DNA from: Halomonas sp.
GTDB taxonomy: Bacteria; Pseudomonadota; Gammaproteobacteria; Pseudomonadales; Halomonadaceae
DNA: 64,000 nucleotides
Assembly: GCF_029263665.1 (NCBI RefSeq)
Contig: NZ_JAJUFQ010000002.1
Span: 1 to 64,000, forward strand
Direction of reading: 5' to 3'
A model generated the notes under the pieces. The model was given only the letters and a program-made list of their open reading frames with translations. It had not been told where the DNA came from and did not search any database. Below, piece by piece: positions 8,425 to 16,949 of this stretch (position 1 is the stretch's first letter; each line of letters opens with the position of its first letter). The position numbers and the translations under genes are program-made.

Positions 8425-8916
8425 ATGAACAACACCGCCGAACTTCTCCGCCTGATCAACAACCTGATCCGCTTTGGCACCATCGCCGAGGTGGACCATG
8501 GTGAGCCCGGCAAACGCTTGCCTTGTGTGCGAGTAAAGATCGGCGAACTGCTCACAACCTGGCTGGTATGGCAGGAAGCCCGAGCAGGGACAACACGAAC
8601 CTGGTGCCCGCCTACGGTGGGGGAGCAGGTCCTCGTATTGGCTCCAGGTGGAGACCTCGCCGGCGCGGCAGTGTTGCCCGGATTTTTCAGAACACAGCAC
8701 CCAGCACCCAGCAACAGTCCCGACCTTTTCCATGCCGTCATGCCGGATGGTGCCAGCTTCGAATACAACCACGCGGCACATCGACTGCATGCCGTCACCG
8801 GGCCGAGCAGCATCACCATGGACCGCTCCAGAATTCTGCTTTCTACCAACGGCAGCACCCTGGAGATGGACGCCGCCGGCATTCGACTGAATGGCTCACG
8901 CATCGACCTGAACTGA
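8425..8916 (+). CDS. V: Baseplate assembly / spike protein (gpV)
   Basis: From the ATG at 8425 this is a 163-residue protein. The N-terminal OB-like part includes LINNLIRFGTIAEVD and PCVRVKIGELLTTWLVW with RTWCPPTVGEQVLVL, all standard for P2 gpV. The C-terminal part is a short repetitive beta stretch ending RIDLN. P2 gpV is longer and ends in its own pointed apex; here the protein stops early and a separate PAAR protein follows eight bases later. It starts the baseplate operon. The open frame extends upstream to 8251 but that part overlaps gpS and is not likely used. Confidence 0.93.
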   Translation: MNNTAELLRLINNLIRFGTIAEVDHGEPGKRLPCVRVKIGELLTTWLVWQEARAGTTRTWCPPTVGEQVLVLAPGGDLAGAAVLPGFFRTQHPAPSNSPDLFHAVMPDGASFEYNHAAHRLHAVTGPSSITMDRSRILLSTNGSTLEMDAAGIRLNGSRIDLN

Positions 8917-8924
8917 GGACACCC

Positions 8925-9215
8925 ATGCCAGCAATCACACGCAAGGGCGACACATGTACTGGACATGGCAGTTTCCCGCCACGCAACAGCACTGGTGGCA
9001 GTGGCAATGTCTACGTCAACGGCATTGCCGCTCACCGGCAGGGTGATGGCTGGGCCACTCATTGCAACAACCAACCAACCTGCCACGGCGGTGCTCTGGC
9101 ATCCGGATCAGGCAGTGTTTTCGTCAACGGCAAACAGCTCGGTCGAATCGGAGATCCCGTCGATTGCGGATCTTCCGTCGCAACCGGCAGCAGCAATGTC
9201 CATGCAGGGGGCTGA
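8925..9215 (+). CDS. PAAR-domain spike tip protein
   Basis: This 96-residue protein is a PAAR-type fold: PAITRKGDTCTGHGSFPPR at the start, NVYVNGIAAHRQGDGWATH, then VFVNGKQLGRIGDPVDCGS. Several His and Cys residues (CTGHG, THCNN, TCHGG, DCGS) could bind a metal at the tip. PAAR proteins cap the central spike of contractile tails and type VI secretion systems. It is set between gpV and gpW, where P2 has no separate gene, and presumably sharpens the short gpV trimer. Confidence 0.92.
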   Translation: MPAITRKGDTCTGHGSFPPRNSTGGSGNVYVNGIAAHRQGDGWATHCNNQPTCHGGALASGSGSVFVNGKQLGRIGDPVDCGSSVATGSSNVHAGG

Positions 9216-9218
9216 TAC

Positions 9219-9554
9219 ATGGCCGGAATGAACGCCACCACCGGGACGTCACTGGATGGGGTCGAGCACATTCGGCAAAGTGTGGGGGACATTCTCATGA
9301 CACCCATTGGCTCGCGTGTCATGCGTCGCGACTACGGCTCACTCCTGCCTGAGTTGATTGATGCGCCTCTCAATGACACCACCCTGCTGCAGGCCTACTC
9401 AGCCACCATCATGGCCTTGATTCGTTGGGAGCCGCGGATTCGCGTCACTGCCGTGCGCCGCCATGTCAGTACTGACCTACATGGTGCCGCCACGCTGGAG
9501 ATTGAAGGGCAGACCGTGGACGGTGATCCGGTGACGCTGGAGGTTCCGCTATGA
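9219..9554 (+). CDS. W: Baseplate wedge protein (gpW, gp25-like)
   Basis: This 111-residue protein belongs to the gpW/gp25 baseplate family: EHIRQSVGDILMTPIGSRVMR followed by YGSLLPELID, the defining blocks, and RIRVTAVRRH. It forms the inner baseplate ring to which the sheath is anchored. It begins three bases after the PAAR gene and its stop overlaps the gpJ start by four bases, keeping the V-W-J-I order of P2. Confidence 0.95.
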   Translation: MAGMNATTGTSLDGVEHIRQSVGDILMTPIGSRVMRRDYGSLLPELIDAPLNDTTLLQAYSATIMALIRWEPRIRVTAVRRHVSTDLHGAATLEIEGQTVDGDPVTLEVPL

Positions 9555-10516
9555 CCACCGCCATCGACCTTTCCCTGCTGCCCGTTCCCGCGGTCGTCGA
9601 GAATATCGACTACGAAGTCATCTTGGCGGAAATGCTGGATGATCTAACCCATCGCTATCCGGTCTTCGACGTGCCAGCAGAATCGGATCCGGCCTACAAG
9701 ATCCTCGAAGTCGCCGCCTATCGAGAAATGCTGGTACGTCAGCGCGTCAACGAGGCGGCGCGGGCTGTCATGTTGGCGTACTCGCTCGATGAGGATCTCG
9801 ATAACCTCGGGGCTCTCTTCAACGTGAAGCGTTTGCAGATCGACCCAGGCGATCCGAATGCGATTCCACCGATTTCCCCTACCTATGAAGAGAACAGCGA
9901 TTTTCGCCGCCGCATCTTGTTGTCGTTGCAAGGGCTAAGCACAGCAGGTCCCGAAGGTGCTTATATCTTCCATGCCCTGTCAGCGGATGGTGGCGTGTTG
10001 GATGCCAGTGTCGATGCCCCACGCTTCACCCTCGTTGAGCAGACGGCAACGACGATCACGTTACAGGTGGACTACGATGCCGGACTGGCAGCGCCTCGCC
10101 CAGGGGATGTGGTGATCAGCGTGCTGGCTCGTGAGGGGGACGGTACACCTGACCAGCCCCTTCTGGATGCTGTAGACAGCCGTCTCAGTGCTGAAGACGT
10201 CCGCCCTCTGACAGATCGGGTGAATGTGCAGGGACCCGAGATCCTGCCCTATACCATCGAGGCCACGCTCTATTTCTACCCTGGCCCGGATAGCCAGGTG
10301 GTCCTGGCCGAAGCCCAGGAAATGGCCCAGGCCTACGCCGATAGCCAGCACCGCTTGGGCATGGATGTCACCCTCTCCGGTGTCTATGCCGCTTTGCACC
10401 GTCCTGGTGTGCAGCGTGTTGAACTAGCTAGCCCTATCGCCACGATCCCGGCCAACCGTCAGCAGGCCACCTACTGCACGGGCATTCATCTCATTGATGG
10501 GGGTGTCGATGAGTGA
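9551..10516 (+). CDS. J: Baseplate J-like protein (gpJ)
   Basis: This 321-residue protein is the P2 gpJ type, slightly longer than the model. It opens with DLSLLPVPAVVENIDYEVI and contains YREMLVRQRVNEAARAVMLAYS, a strongly conserved helical block, and SPTYEENSDFRRRILLSLQG. It builds the baseplate wedges with gpW and gpI. It overlaps gpW by four bases and gpI by eight. Confidence 0.95.
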   Translation: MTTAIDLSLLPVPAVVENIDYEVILAEMLDDLTHRYPVFDVPAESDPAYKILEVAAYREMLVRQRVNEAARAVMLAYSLDEDLDNLGALFNVKRLQIDPGDPNAIPPISPTYEENSDFRRRILLSLQGLSTAGPEGAYIFHALSADGGVLDASVDAPRFTLVEQTATTITLQVDYDAGLAAPRPGDVVISVLAREGDGTPDQPLLDAVDSRLSAEDVRPLTDRVNVQGPEILPYTIEATLYFYPGPDSQVVLAEAQEMAQAYADSQHRLGMDVTLSGVYAALHRPGVQRVELASPIATIPANRQQATYCTGIHLIDGGVDE

Positions 10517-12287
10517 TGCGAGCCTGCTGCCCCCCAATGCCACACGCTATGAGCGGGCACTCACGGGTGTAACCTCTCGGGTATCCAAGGTGCCGACACC
10601 ACTGCGCGACCTCTGGAACCCCGATACCTGCCCTGCCGAGTTGCTGCCGTGGCTGGCCTGGACCTTGGGAGTATCGGCCTGGAAGCCGTATTGGTCGGAT
10701 GCCGTCAAGCGGGAACAGATCCGTCAGGCGGTGGAGATTCATCGTCATCGCGGCACCGTGCAAGCTGTCAGGCGCGTGGTGAATTCCTTTGGCGCCGCGT
10801 TGTCGTTACGTGAATGGTGGGAGAGCTCTCCGGTCGGTGCCCCCCATAGCTTTGCCATCACCCTGAACGTCAACGATAGCTCAGATCGCAGTGCAGACCT
10901 GCAGCAAGACATCATCAACGAGATCACGAGGGTCAAACCAGCACGCAGTTATTTCACCCTGACGCTGGGCATTAATGCCGATGGCGGCATGGGCCTGCAG
11001 GGCGTGTCTCGCTTTGCTGTTTACCGTCGCCTCGATATGTTCGAAGGGCCTTTCGCTTGGCGTGGGGATATGGGGCTTCAAGGGGCATCTCGTTCTGCCA
11101 ACTATCTGCGCCTGAGCTCGGTAGAACACTCGAGCCCTATCGATAACGTTATTGCGGCCTTTGCCAATGGTGAGGACGGTGCCTGTTATATCCCGCGCCC
11201 TGTCATGTTGGGCAAACAAGTGTTGTTCCAGGATCAGTGGGGGCGCGAGCCCGTGACCAGCGATGGAGATCCAGTGGGGCTGATGATGGATTTCTCCCGC
11301 CGTCAGAAACGCGGTCCAGAACTGGTGTCTGATCCTGGCTTCGACAACGCATCGGTCTGGGTCTACTCCGCCGGCTGGAACGTGTCGAACGGGATTGCCT
11401 CAGCCGATGGGAGCCAGGCCTCCAGTTCCAGTATGCCCAAGGTCACCTATGACCTAGTGCAAGGCCGGATGTACGAGGTACAGCTCGAGGTGTTGTCCAT
11501 CTCTGCAGGCGTGGCCCAGGTCGTGGTCGGCAACCATGGGACCATCATCAACGCGGCTGAACCAGGGATCTACAAGGCGCTCTTTGTGGCCAACTCCACT
11601 GCGACACGTACGCTGTTCTTTGGAGGCCGAACCGACTTCGTCGGTAGCGTGGACAATGCTTCCCTGAAGGAAGTCTATGGTGCTCATGCCATCCAGAGTG
11701 TCAGTGCCGCACGACCCACCTATCGCACAGATGGTGTGATGCACTGGTTGGAGTTCGATGGCGTCGACGATCACCTCACAATTCCAGGTACCGCATCTAC
11801 GTGGGCGTTTCTCCATGACGGTAGCGATGCTTATGCCTCGCTCGGCATGGAACTGGCCACCGAAAATCCTTATCAGCAGTTGGCTGGCACGGCAGACAGA
11901 TCTGTCACTACGTCCATTGGCATGACGATCGGACGCTATGCCTCGGGCGAGCGCTACCGGACCACTATCCATAACGGCCCCCCTTTGGGCTCCATTGCTG
12001 CTGACCTGGATGTGTCCGGCTACCCGATTGCCCCCTTGGTAAGCAGCACATTGGTCGACAGCAACGATGCCCAGTTCCGCCTGAATGGAGAGATCGTGGC
12101 GGCAGATGCGATCACCTCGCCATCTACCGAGGTAGCGACCTATGACTTCACGATCGGCGGGGATGGTGGTGGAGCCTCTTATGCTGCGCTGACCTTCTTT
12201 GGTGCGGTGATTCATGAGGGAGCCACGGGTGTTGCCGATACCGAGTCTTACCTGCAGAGCTTACTGGAGCCAGGAGGAGCACCATGA
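10509..12287 (+). CDS. I: Tail protein I (gpI) fused to a long C-terminal lectin-like extension
   Basis: The first 165 residues are a normal gpI: SLLPPNATRYERALTG, LLPWLAWTLGVSAWK and RHRGTVQAVRRV. P2 gpI ends near residue 176, but this protein continues to 592. The extension begins with two related segments (GMGLQGVSRFAVYRRL and DMGLQGASRSANYLRL), then a part resembling a carbohydrate-binding jelly roll (about residues 275-395), then a LamG-like part (EFDGVDDHLTIPG onward to the end). It starts at ATG 10509, overlapping gpJ; an ATG at 10494 is also in frame. The extension may help in host surface binding, which is inferred from fold resemblance only. Confidence 0.85.
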   Translation: MSDASLLPPNATRYERALTGVTSRVSKVPTPLRDLWNPDTCPAELLPWLAWTLGVSAWKPYWSDAVKREQIRQAVEIHRHRGTVQAVRRVVNSFGAALSLREWWESSPVGAPHSFAITLNVNDSSDRSADLQQDIINEITRVKPARSYFTLTLGINADGGMGLQGVSRFAVYRRLDMFEGPFAWRGDMGLQGASRSANYLRLSSVEHSSPIDNVIAAFANGEDGACYIPRPVMLGKQVLFQDQWGREPVTSDGDPVGLMMDFSRRQKRGPELVSDPGFDNASVWVYSAGWNVSNGIASADGSQASSSSMPKVTYDLVQGRMYEVQLEVLSISAGVAQVVVGNHGTIINAAEPGIYKALFVANSTATRTLFFGGRTDFVGSVDNASLKEVYGAHAIQSVSAARPTYRTDGVMHWLEFDGVDDHLTIPGTASTWAFLHDGSDAYASLGMELATENPYQQLAGTADRSVTTSIGMTIGRYASGERYRTTIHNGPPLGSIAADLDVSGYPIAPLVSSTLVDSNDAQFRLNGEIVAADAITSPSTEVATYDFTIGGDGGGASYAALTFFGAVIHEGATGVADTESYLQSLLEPGGAP

Positions 12288-12694
12288 CGGACTATGTACA
12301 TCGCGTGACGATCGCGGTACCAGAAGCCTGGATGGCCGAGGCCAACCAACTAGCCCTGTGCCTAGGGGAATCCGGCGCCGATAGCACGACATTCACCCTG
12401 CCCAGCTACCAGGATGCCGATGGCCATCGTTATGCCGTCTGCTCCACGGTAGTGAAGACCGTCTTTATTGATCTGGCCACCCAAGAATTGATCGCGCCAG
12501 AGTTTGCTCCTGATGTTGACCTGGCAGCAGCTGGCCGGGCGCAAGACCTGTTGGTCATTGGGTCGCTGGCCACTCCTGAGATCGCAACTCCAGATCATAT
12601 TGCTTGCCTCCTGGGGACCAGGACAGAGCGTCCCCAGGACCATATCACCGCCTTGGGGATCTCCCCGATCGGCGAGCTTCCGCTTTCCCAATAG
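12284..12694 (+). CDS. Hypothetical protein between gpI and the tail fibre
   Basis: I do not recognise this 136-residue protein. It overlaps the gpI stop by four bases and is followed by the fibre gene, so it is made with the baseplate-fibre set. It contains TLPSYQDADGHRYAVCSTVV in the first half and no signal peptide or membrane segment. It could be a partner of the gpI extension or a small fibre-related protein; position is the only evidence. Confidence 0.75.
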   Translation: MTDYVHRVTIAVPEAWMAEANQLALCLGESGADSTTFTLPSYQDADGHRYAVCSTVVKTVFIDLATQELIAPEFAPDVDLAAAGRAQDLLVIGSLATPEIATPDHIACLLGTRTERPQDHITALGISPIGELPLSQ

Positions 12695-12709
12695 AAGGTG
12701 AATGACCAC

Positions 12710-13858
12710 ATGGCATCTCTACAGATCACTATCACCGACGCCGGGCGTGCTGAAGTCATCAACGCCGCCAATAATGGTACAGCTCCCATCACGATCACTC
12801 AGGTTGGTGTGGGGACGGGGCAATACTCTCCAGACCCAGCCGCTACAGCTCTGCAAGCCGAGCTCAAGCGACTGGATACCATGTCTGGCACCGTGGTGGC
12901 GGACGATACCATCAGCGTGACGATCACCGATGAATCGAACGACGCCTACACGGTGAATGAGTTTGGTCTCTACACCGATAACGGCACGTTGTTTGCCGTC
13001 TACTCCCATCCGACAGATTCCGTGGTTCAGAAATCGACTTCCGGCAACCTGCTGATGACGGTCGATGTGGTGCTGAGCACTCTGGACGCCACGAATCTCA
13101 CCTTTGGGGATACCTCATTCAGTAATCCCCCGGCCAGTGAGATAGTCAAAGGCGTTATTGAAATTGCCGATGAGGATGAAGCACTCGCCGGCACCGATGA
13201 TCTACGGGCCATGACCCCCGCGAAAGTCTTCCAGGCTTTCCAGCAGTTTGGCCTAGGGACGACAAGGCAAGCATTTGTTGAAGACTTCCATGACGCAAGT
13301 ATTCCATCAGGCTTTTATAACTGGAATGAAACATCCTTGAATCCGCCGCCATTTACCGGGACAGGTGGCACAGGTGGTGGTGCTGTGAAATTCAGTCGCA
13401 CTCTGGCCAATGATGACCCGAACCAAGCAGCTGGTTGGATCGCATGTTTTGCCTCTGGAAACGGTGCCGATAGCACAGAGGCCGCCTGGTATATCTGTAA
13501 CTCCAACGCTGCTGGTGAATGGGGGCCGTGGAGAAGGGTTGTTCATGAAGGGGACTTCGACAGTTCCTTTGGTGCCAATGGCTCTTACCAGAAGCTCCCA
13601 GGAGGCTGGATCATCCAGCGTGGAAAGCGTGGTGGTATAGCTGATGGAGACACGGTGACATTTACTATTCCATTCCCGGCTGCATGCGAAGGCGTCCTGC
13701 TGACAGACGTAGCAAATTCCAACGCCGAGTCGGATGTTGAAATCATGTCTGTCAGGTCAGGCTCTCCGACAAGGAATGGGTTTGTCGTTCACGGACGTCG
13801 TTCCGATGGAGTGGTTGTGTCGTATAGCAGTTTGGAATATCTGGCCATTGGGAGATAA
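12710..13858 (+). CDS. H: Tail fibre protein (gpH-like)
   Basis: This 382-residue protein has an N-terminal fibre attachment domain (about residues 1-150, ITDAGRAEVINAANNGTAPI and VNEFGLYTDNGTLFAVYS), a middle part with SGFYNWNET and AGEWGPWRRV like pyocin-knob domains, and a C-terminal part with YQKLPGGWIIQRG and TFTIPFP like gp53-type fibre tips. It is shorter than P2 gpH. ATG 12710 is chosen because AGAAGGTG stands ten bases upstream; the open frame itself starts at GTG 12698. It should set host range with its downstream partner. Confidence 0.9.
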   Translation: MASLQITITDAGRAEVINAANNGTAPITITQVGVGTGQYSPDPAATALQAELKRLDTMSGTVVADDTISVTITDESNDAYTVNEFGLYTDNGTLFAVYSHPTDSVVQKSTSGNLLMTVDVVLSTLDATNLTFGDTSFSNPPASEIVKGVIEIADEDEALAGTDDLRAMTPAKVFQAFQQFGLGTTRQAFVEDFHDASIPSGFYNWNETSLNPPPFTGTGGTGGGAVKFSRTLANDDPNQAAGWIACFASGNGADSTEAAWYICNSNAAGEWGPWRRVVHEGDFDSSFGANGSYQKLPGGWIIQRGKRGGIADGDTVTFTIPFPAACEGVLLTDVANSNAESDVEIMSVRSGSPTRNGFVVHGRRSDGVVVSYSSLEYLAIGR

Positions 13859-13862
13859 CGCA

Positions 13863-14447
13863 GTGTTTTATTTTAGCGCAAGAGAAAATGCTTTCTTCCC
13901 GTTTGCACTGAAAGGGGATTATGACCAAGCAGGCACGTGGCCAGATGACGCTATCGAGTTGAGAGAAGATGAGCTTTTGGCGTATGTCATGGGCGAAGCT
14001 CCAACAGGTTATCGGCTTGGCAGTGATGGTAATGGCCGGCCAACTTGGACTCCTATTCCTCCGATTCCTATAGAAAAACTCGCCACTCTTAAGCGATCTG
14101 AAATCGATTCGGCGCTCATCATGGACCTGGAAAAGGGTATGCCCTGGACGATGCCAGACGGTACCAAAGAAGTCGTGCAAACCCGGCCACAAGATGAACC
14201 CAACCTGATTCGCCTGGCCATCGAAGCACGGGATCTACGCGACCAGGACATCACAGTGCCAGCACAATACATTCGTGTTCTGTCCAACAGGATGTATCAG
14301 CTGACACCTGGACAGATGATCGAGCTGACAGACTCCGCCACGGCATTCAAGAAACAGTTGCAGGACAAGTCTTGGCAATTGAAAGGCGCTATCGAGCAAG
14401 CTCTAACGACCAATGACCGAGAAAGTATCGAAGCTATTACCTGGTAG
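13863..14447 (+). CDS. Tail fibre assembly-type protein (gpG position, DUF4376-like)
   Basis: This 194-residue protein begins at a GTG five bases after the fibre stop, with GGGAG upstream. The N-terminal FYFSARENAFFPFALKGDY is typical of proteins encoded right after tail fibres, and the C-terminal part (IRVLSNRMYQLTPGQM, WQLKGAIEQALTTND, ending AITW) resembles the DUF4376 family. Such proteins are thought to help fibre folding or attachment. It occupies the place of P2 gene G but is not clearly homologous to it. A hairpin terminator follows. Confidence 0.8.
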   Translation: MFYFSARENAFFPFALKGDYDQAGTWPDDAIELREDELLAYVMGEAPTGYRLGSDGNGRPTWTPIPPIPIEKLATLKRSEIDSALIMDLEKGMPWTMPDGTKEVVQTRPQDEPNLIRLAIEARDLRDQDITVPAQYIRVLSNRMYQLTPGQMIELTDSATAFKKQLQDKSWQLKGAIEQALTTNDRESIEAITW

Positions 14448-14467
14448 TCCATCCTAGTCCCTTCCCC

Positions 14468-14490
14468 GCCCGCTACCCGGCGGGCTTTCT
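14468..14490 (+). terminator. Terminator after the fibre operon
   Basis: A six-base-pair GC stem (GCCCGC/GCGGGC) with a TACCCG loop is followed by TTTCT, 20 bases past the stop of the fibre assembly gene. It probably ends the V-to-G late operon. Confidence 0.6.
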
Positions 14491-14516
14491 AATGCTTACC
14501 TCGCTGACCCGGACTA

Positions 14517-14545
14517 TAGAAGACGGCGCAAAACTGCCTCTTCTA
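14517..14545. other. AT-rich hairpin in the G-FI gap
   Basis: An imperfect stem TAGAAGA-C-GGC / GCC-TCTTCTA with one bulged C is followed by no T run. It precedes a strong ribosome-site-like AGGAGG by about 15 bases. It could be part of a small RNA or a control element for the short reading frame that follows; I cannot tell. Confidence 0.4.
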
Positions 14546-14570
14546 ACTCTACACAAAGCGAGGAGGTACC

Positions 14571-14897
14571 ATGCGCAAAGCGGAAGCACTGAGCCTAATA
14601 CTTGAGTTAGCTTCGTTTCTATGTGAACACACACTAGGCCATGACTGCGGGATAGCCATTTACCTGCCATGGCTACTGATATGGATTATCAATTCGATAC
14701 TGGACCAGCCCGCCACCCGGCGGGCTGGTCCGTTATTGCGCCTGCTACCCGTTGTAAATCGCCGATCTACAACCGCCAACGCTCGCTCCCCTGGAGGCGA
14801 ATGGGCAAGCATGTTCGCACATATGCCAACTGCCCGATCCACGCCTGCAGGAGCTGATCATGGCCCAGGACTATCATCACGGCGTCCGCGTCGTTGA
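14571..14897 (+). CDS. Doubtful small reading frame in the G-FI gap
   Basis: An ATG with GAGGAGG only four bases upstream opens a frame of 108 codons. The first 40 residues look protein-like, with a hydrophobic segment ([16 protein letters not shown]), but the frame then runs through a perfect terminator-like hairpin and the third Ogr dyad into the sheath gene, where it is clearly not coding. Either a short membrane peptide is read and the tail is incidental, or it is not a gene. This 412-base gap otherwise holds hairpins and the FI promoter region. Confidence 0.2.
   Translation: MRKAEALSLILELASFLCEHTLGHDCGIAIYLPWLLIWIINSILDQPATRRAGPLLRLLPVVNRRSTTANARSPGGEWASMFAHMPTARSTPAGADHGPGLSSRRPRR
14702..14731. 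terminator. Perfect 13-bp hairpin before the FI promoter
   Basis: A 13-base-pair perfect stem (GGACCAGCCCGCC and its complement) with an ACCC loop. The right side shares CCGGCGGGCT with the terminator after the fibre operon, so the two may derive from one element. No strong T run follows, so termination is likely but not certain. It isolates the sheath operon from upstream readthrough. Confidence 0.55.
14751..14773. promoter_or_regulatory. Ogr-type late activator dyad before gene FI
   Basis: The third copy of the GTTGT-N13-ACAAC dyad, with inner sequence AAATCGCCGATCT. Its centre is 98 bases before the sheath start, leaving room for a normal activator-dependent promoter and a leader of about 40 bases. 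It matches the P2 layout, where the FI operon has its own Ogr-dependent promoter. Confidence 0.75.
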
Positions 14898-16371
14898 AAT
14901 CAATGAAGGCACTCGACCGATTCGCACCGTATCAACGTCGGTGATCGGTATGGTGGCCACAGCACCGAATGCCGCAGCCGGTACTGCCGCAACCTTGACC
15001 ATCGACTTTGCCGCGACAGGATCCGGCGTGACCTTTACTGCCGTTGCCGCTGGCACCGATGCCAACGGTATTCGCATCCGCTATACAGACCCCGGTACCG
15101 AGTCTGCTGCACTCGCAGTCTCAGTATCCGGCAGCGATATCACCGTCAGTCTGGCCACAGATGTAGCAGGCGATGTCATCAGCACCGCTGCCGAGGTCGC
15201 CGCCGCCGTCAATGGCGAACAGGCTGCAGCTGATCTGGTCAGCGCCACCGAGGCAGGCTCTGGCGCGGCTACTGTCTCCGCAGTAGGGTTCCAGAATCTC
15301 ACGGGTGGACAGGACGAGCCATTCCCGCTGGATACTCCGGTGCTCATCACCGATCCGCGTGGCGCTGCTGGCAAGGCCGGTACCGAGGGAACACTTGCCC
15401 GTGCACTGGATACCATTGCCGACCAGACAAAGGCCATGGTAGTCGTGGTCCGTGTCGCGGAAGGTGCTACTGAAGCGGACACCAAGACGGCCGTTATCGG
15501 TGGCACAGATGCTAACGGCAAGAAAACTGGCATGCAGGCATTGCTCGCGGCTGAGCAGCGATTCGGGGTCAAGCCTCGCGTCCTCGGCGTTCCTGAGCTG
15601 GATGATGCCGATGTGGTCAGCGAACTGATCGGTATTGCTCAGAAGCTGCGTGCTTTTGTCTATGCCAGCGCTGGTGGCAGTGCAACTAAGGAAGAAGCGG
15701 CGATGTACCGCGAGAACTTCGGAGCTCGCGAAGTGATGGTGATCTGGCCGGACTTCACCGGCTGGGACACGGCCACCAGCACCACGCGCAACCTGTCTGC
15801 CGTGGCTCGCGCACTCGGCATGCGTGCGAAGCTCGACAACGAGATTGGCTGGCACAAGACCTTATCCAACCAACCAGTCAATGGCGTCACCGGCATCTCT
15901 GCCGATGTGTTCTGGGATCTGCAGGATCCAGCCACCGACGCGGGTTACCTGAACAGCCACGAAGTTACCACCTTGATCAATCGCGGCGGCTTCCGGTTCT
16001 GGGGCTCCCGCACCTGCACTATCGATCCGCTGTTTGCTTTTGAGAACTACACCCGCACAGCGCAGGTGCTGGCCGACACCATTGCCGAAGCGCACCTCTG
16101 GGCAGTCGATCTGCCGATGCATCCGTCCCTGGTCAAAGACATTGTCGAGGGTATCAACGCCAAGTTCCGCGAGCTCACCCGTCAAGGTTACATCCTCGGC
16201 GGTGTCGCCTGGTTCGATCCCGAGCTCAACAGCCCCGAGGTGTTGAAGGCTGGCAAATTATACATCGATTACGACTACACCCCGGTGCCACCTCTCGAAA
16301 ACCTGATGCTCCAGCAGCGCATCACCGATCGTTACCTGCTGGACTTCGCCGACCGCGTTGCCGCCGCCTGA
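14860..16371 (+). CDS. FI: Tail sheath protein (gpFI) with a domain insertion
   Basis: This 503-residue contractile sheath protein starts with the standard [27 protein letters not shown] and resumes with [25 protein letters not shown]. Between them, about residues 38-156, sits an Ala/Thr/Val-rich beta insertion ([18 protein letters not shown] to [14 protein letters not shown]) that P2 gpFI (about 396 residues) lacks. The C-terminal part ([18 protein letters not shown]-like [22 protein letters not shown]) is typical. The insertion should face outward on the sheath. It starts the FI-FII-E-T-U-D operon. Confidence 0.96.
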   Translation: MAQDYHHGVRVVEINEGTRPIRTVSTSVIGMVATAPNAAAGTAATLTIDFAATGSGVTFTAVAAGTDANGIRIRYTDPGTESAALAVSVSGSDITVSLATDVAGDVISTAAEVAAAVNGEQAAADLVSATEAGSGAATVSAVGFQNLTGGQDEPFPLDTPVLITDPRGAAGKAGTEGTLARALDTIADQTKAMVVVVRVAEGATEADTKTAVIGGTDANGKKTGMQALLAAEQRFGVKPRVLGVPELDDADVVSELIGIAQKLRAFVYASAGGSATKEEAAMYRENFGAREVMVIWPDFTGWDTATSTTRNLSAVARALGMRAKLDNEIGWHKTLSNQPVNGVTGISADVFWDLQDPATDAGYLNSHEVTTLINRGGFRFWGSRTCTIDPLFAFENYTRTAQVLADTIAEAHLWAVDLPMHPSLVKDIVEGINAKFRELTRQGYILGGVAWFDPELNSPEVLKAGKLYIDYDYTPVPPLENLMLQQRITDRYLLDFADRVAAA

Positions 16372-16389
16372 TCCCTAGGAGACTGAACT

Positions 16390-16899
16390 ATGGCACTTCC
16401 GCGCATCCTCAAGGATTACAACCTGTTCGGTGACGGCCACAACTGGCAGGGCCTGATCCCGACACTCACCTTGCCCGAGCTCACTCGCCGTATGGTCGAG
16501 TACGAAGGCGGCGGCATGGATGGCCCTGTCGAGATTGATCTCGGCCAGGAAAACATCGAGTTCGAATGGTCACCAGGCGGCCTGCTTCCCGAGATCTTCG
16601 ACAGCTACGGTAGCCCTATCCACGATGCCGCCATGTTGCGCTTTGTCGGTAGCTACGAGAGCGACGAGGACGGCGAGGTGGTGCCTGTCGAGATCGTCGT
16701 GCGAGGTCGTCACAAGACCATTGGCATGGGTGAAGCCTCGAAGGGTGATGCCAATACCCAATCCGTCACGACCACCTGCAGCTACTACAAGCTGACGATC
16801 AATGGCCAGGTAAAGATCGAGATCGACAAACCCGGCTATGTGTTCATCGTCGACGGTACCGACCGCCTCGCCGAGCGCCGCCAGGCACTGGGCCTCTGA
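16390..16899 (+). CDS. FII: Tail tube protein (gpFII)
   Basis: This 169-residue protein is the P2 gpFII type and of normal length. It begins ALPRILKDYNLFGDGHNWQG and has LPELTRRMVEYEGGGMDGPV and YYKLTINGQVKIEIDKPG. It polymerises into the inner tube inside the sheath. An AGGAGA ribosome site stands before the start, 18 bases after the sheath stop. Confidence 0.96.
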   Translation: MALPRILKDYNLFGDGHNWQGLIPTLTLPELTRRMVEYEGGGMDGPVEIDLGQENIEFEWSPGGLLPEIFDSYGSPIHDAAMLRFVGSYESDEDGEVVPVEIVVRGRHKTIGMGEASKGDANTQSVTTTCSYYKLTINGQVKIEIDKPGYVFIVDGTDRLAERRQALGL

Positions 16900-16949
16900 T
16901 TCACCACCCCGATTAGTCCCCACCAGGGGAAAGCTGAACCATCAGGAGA

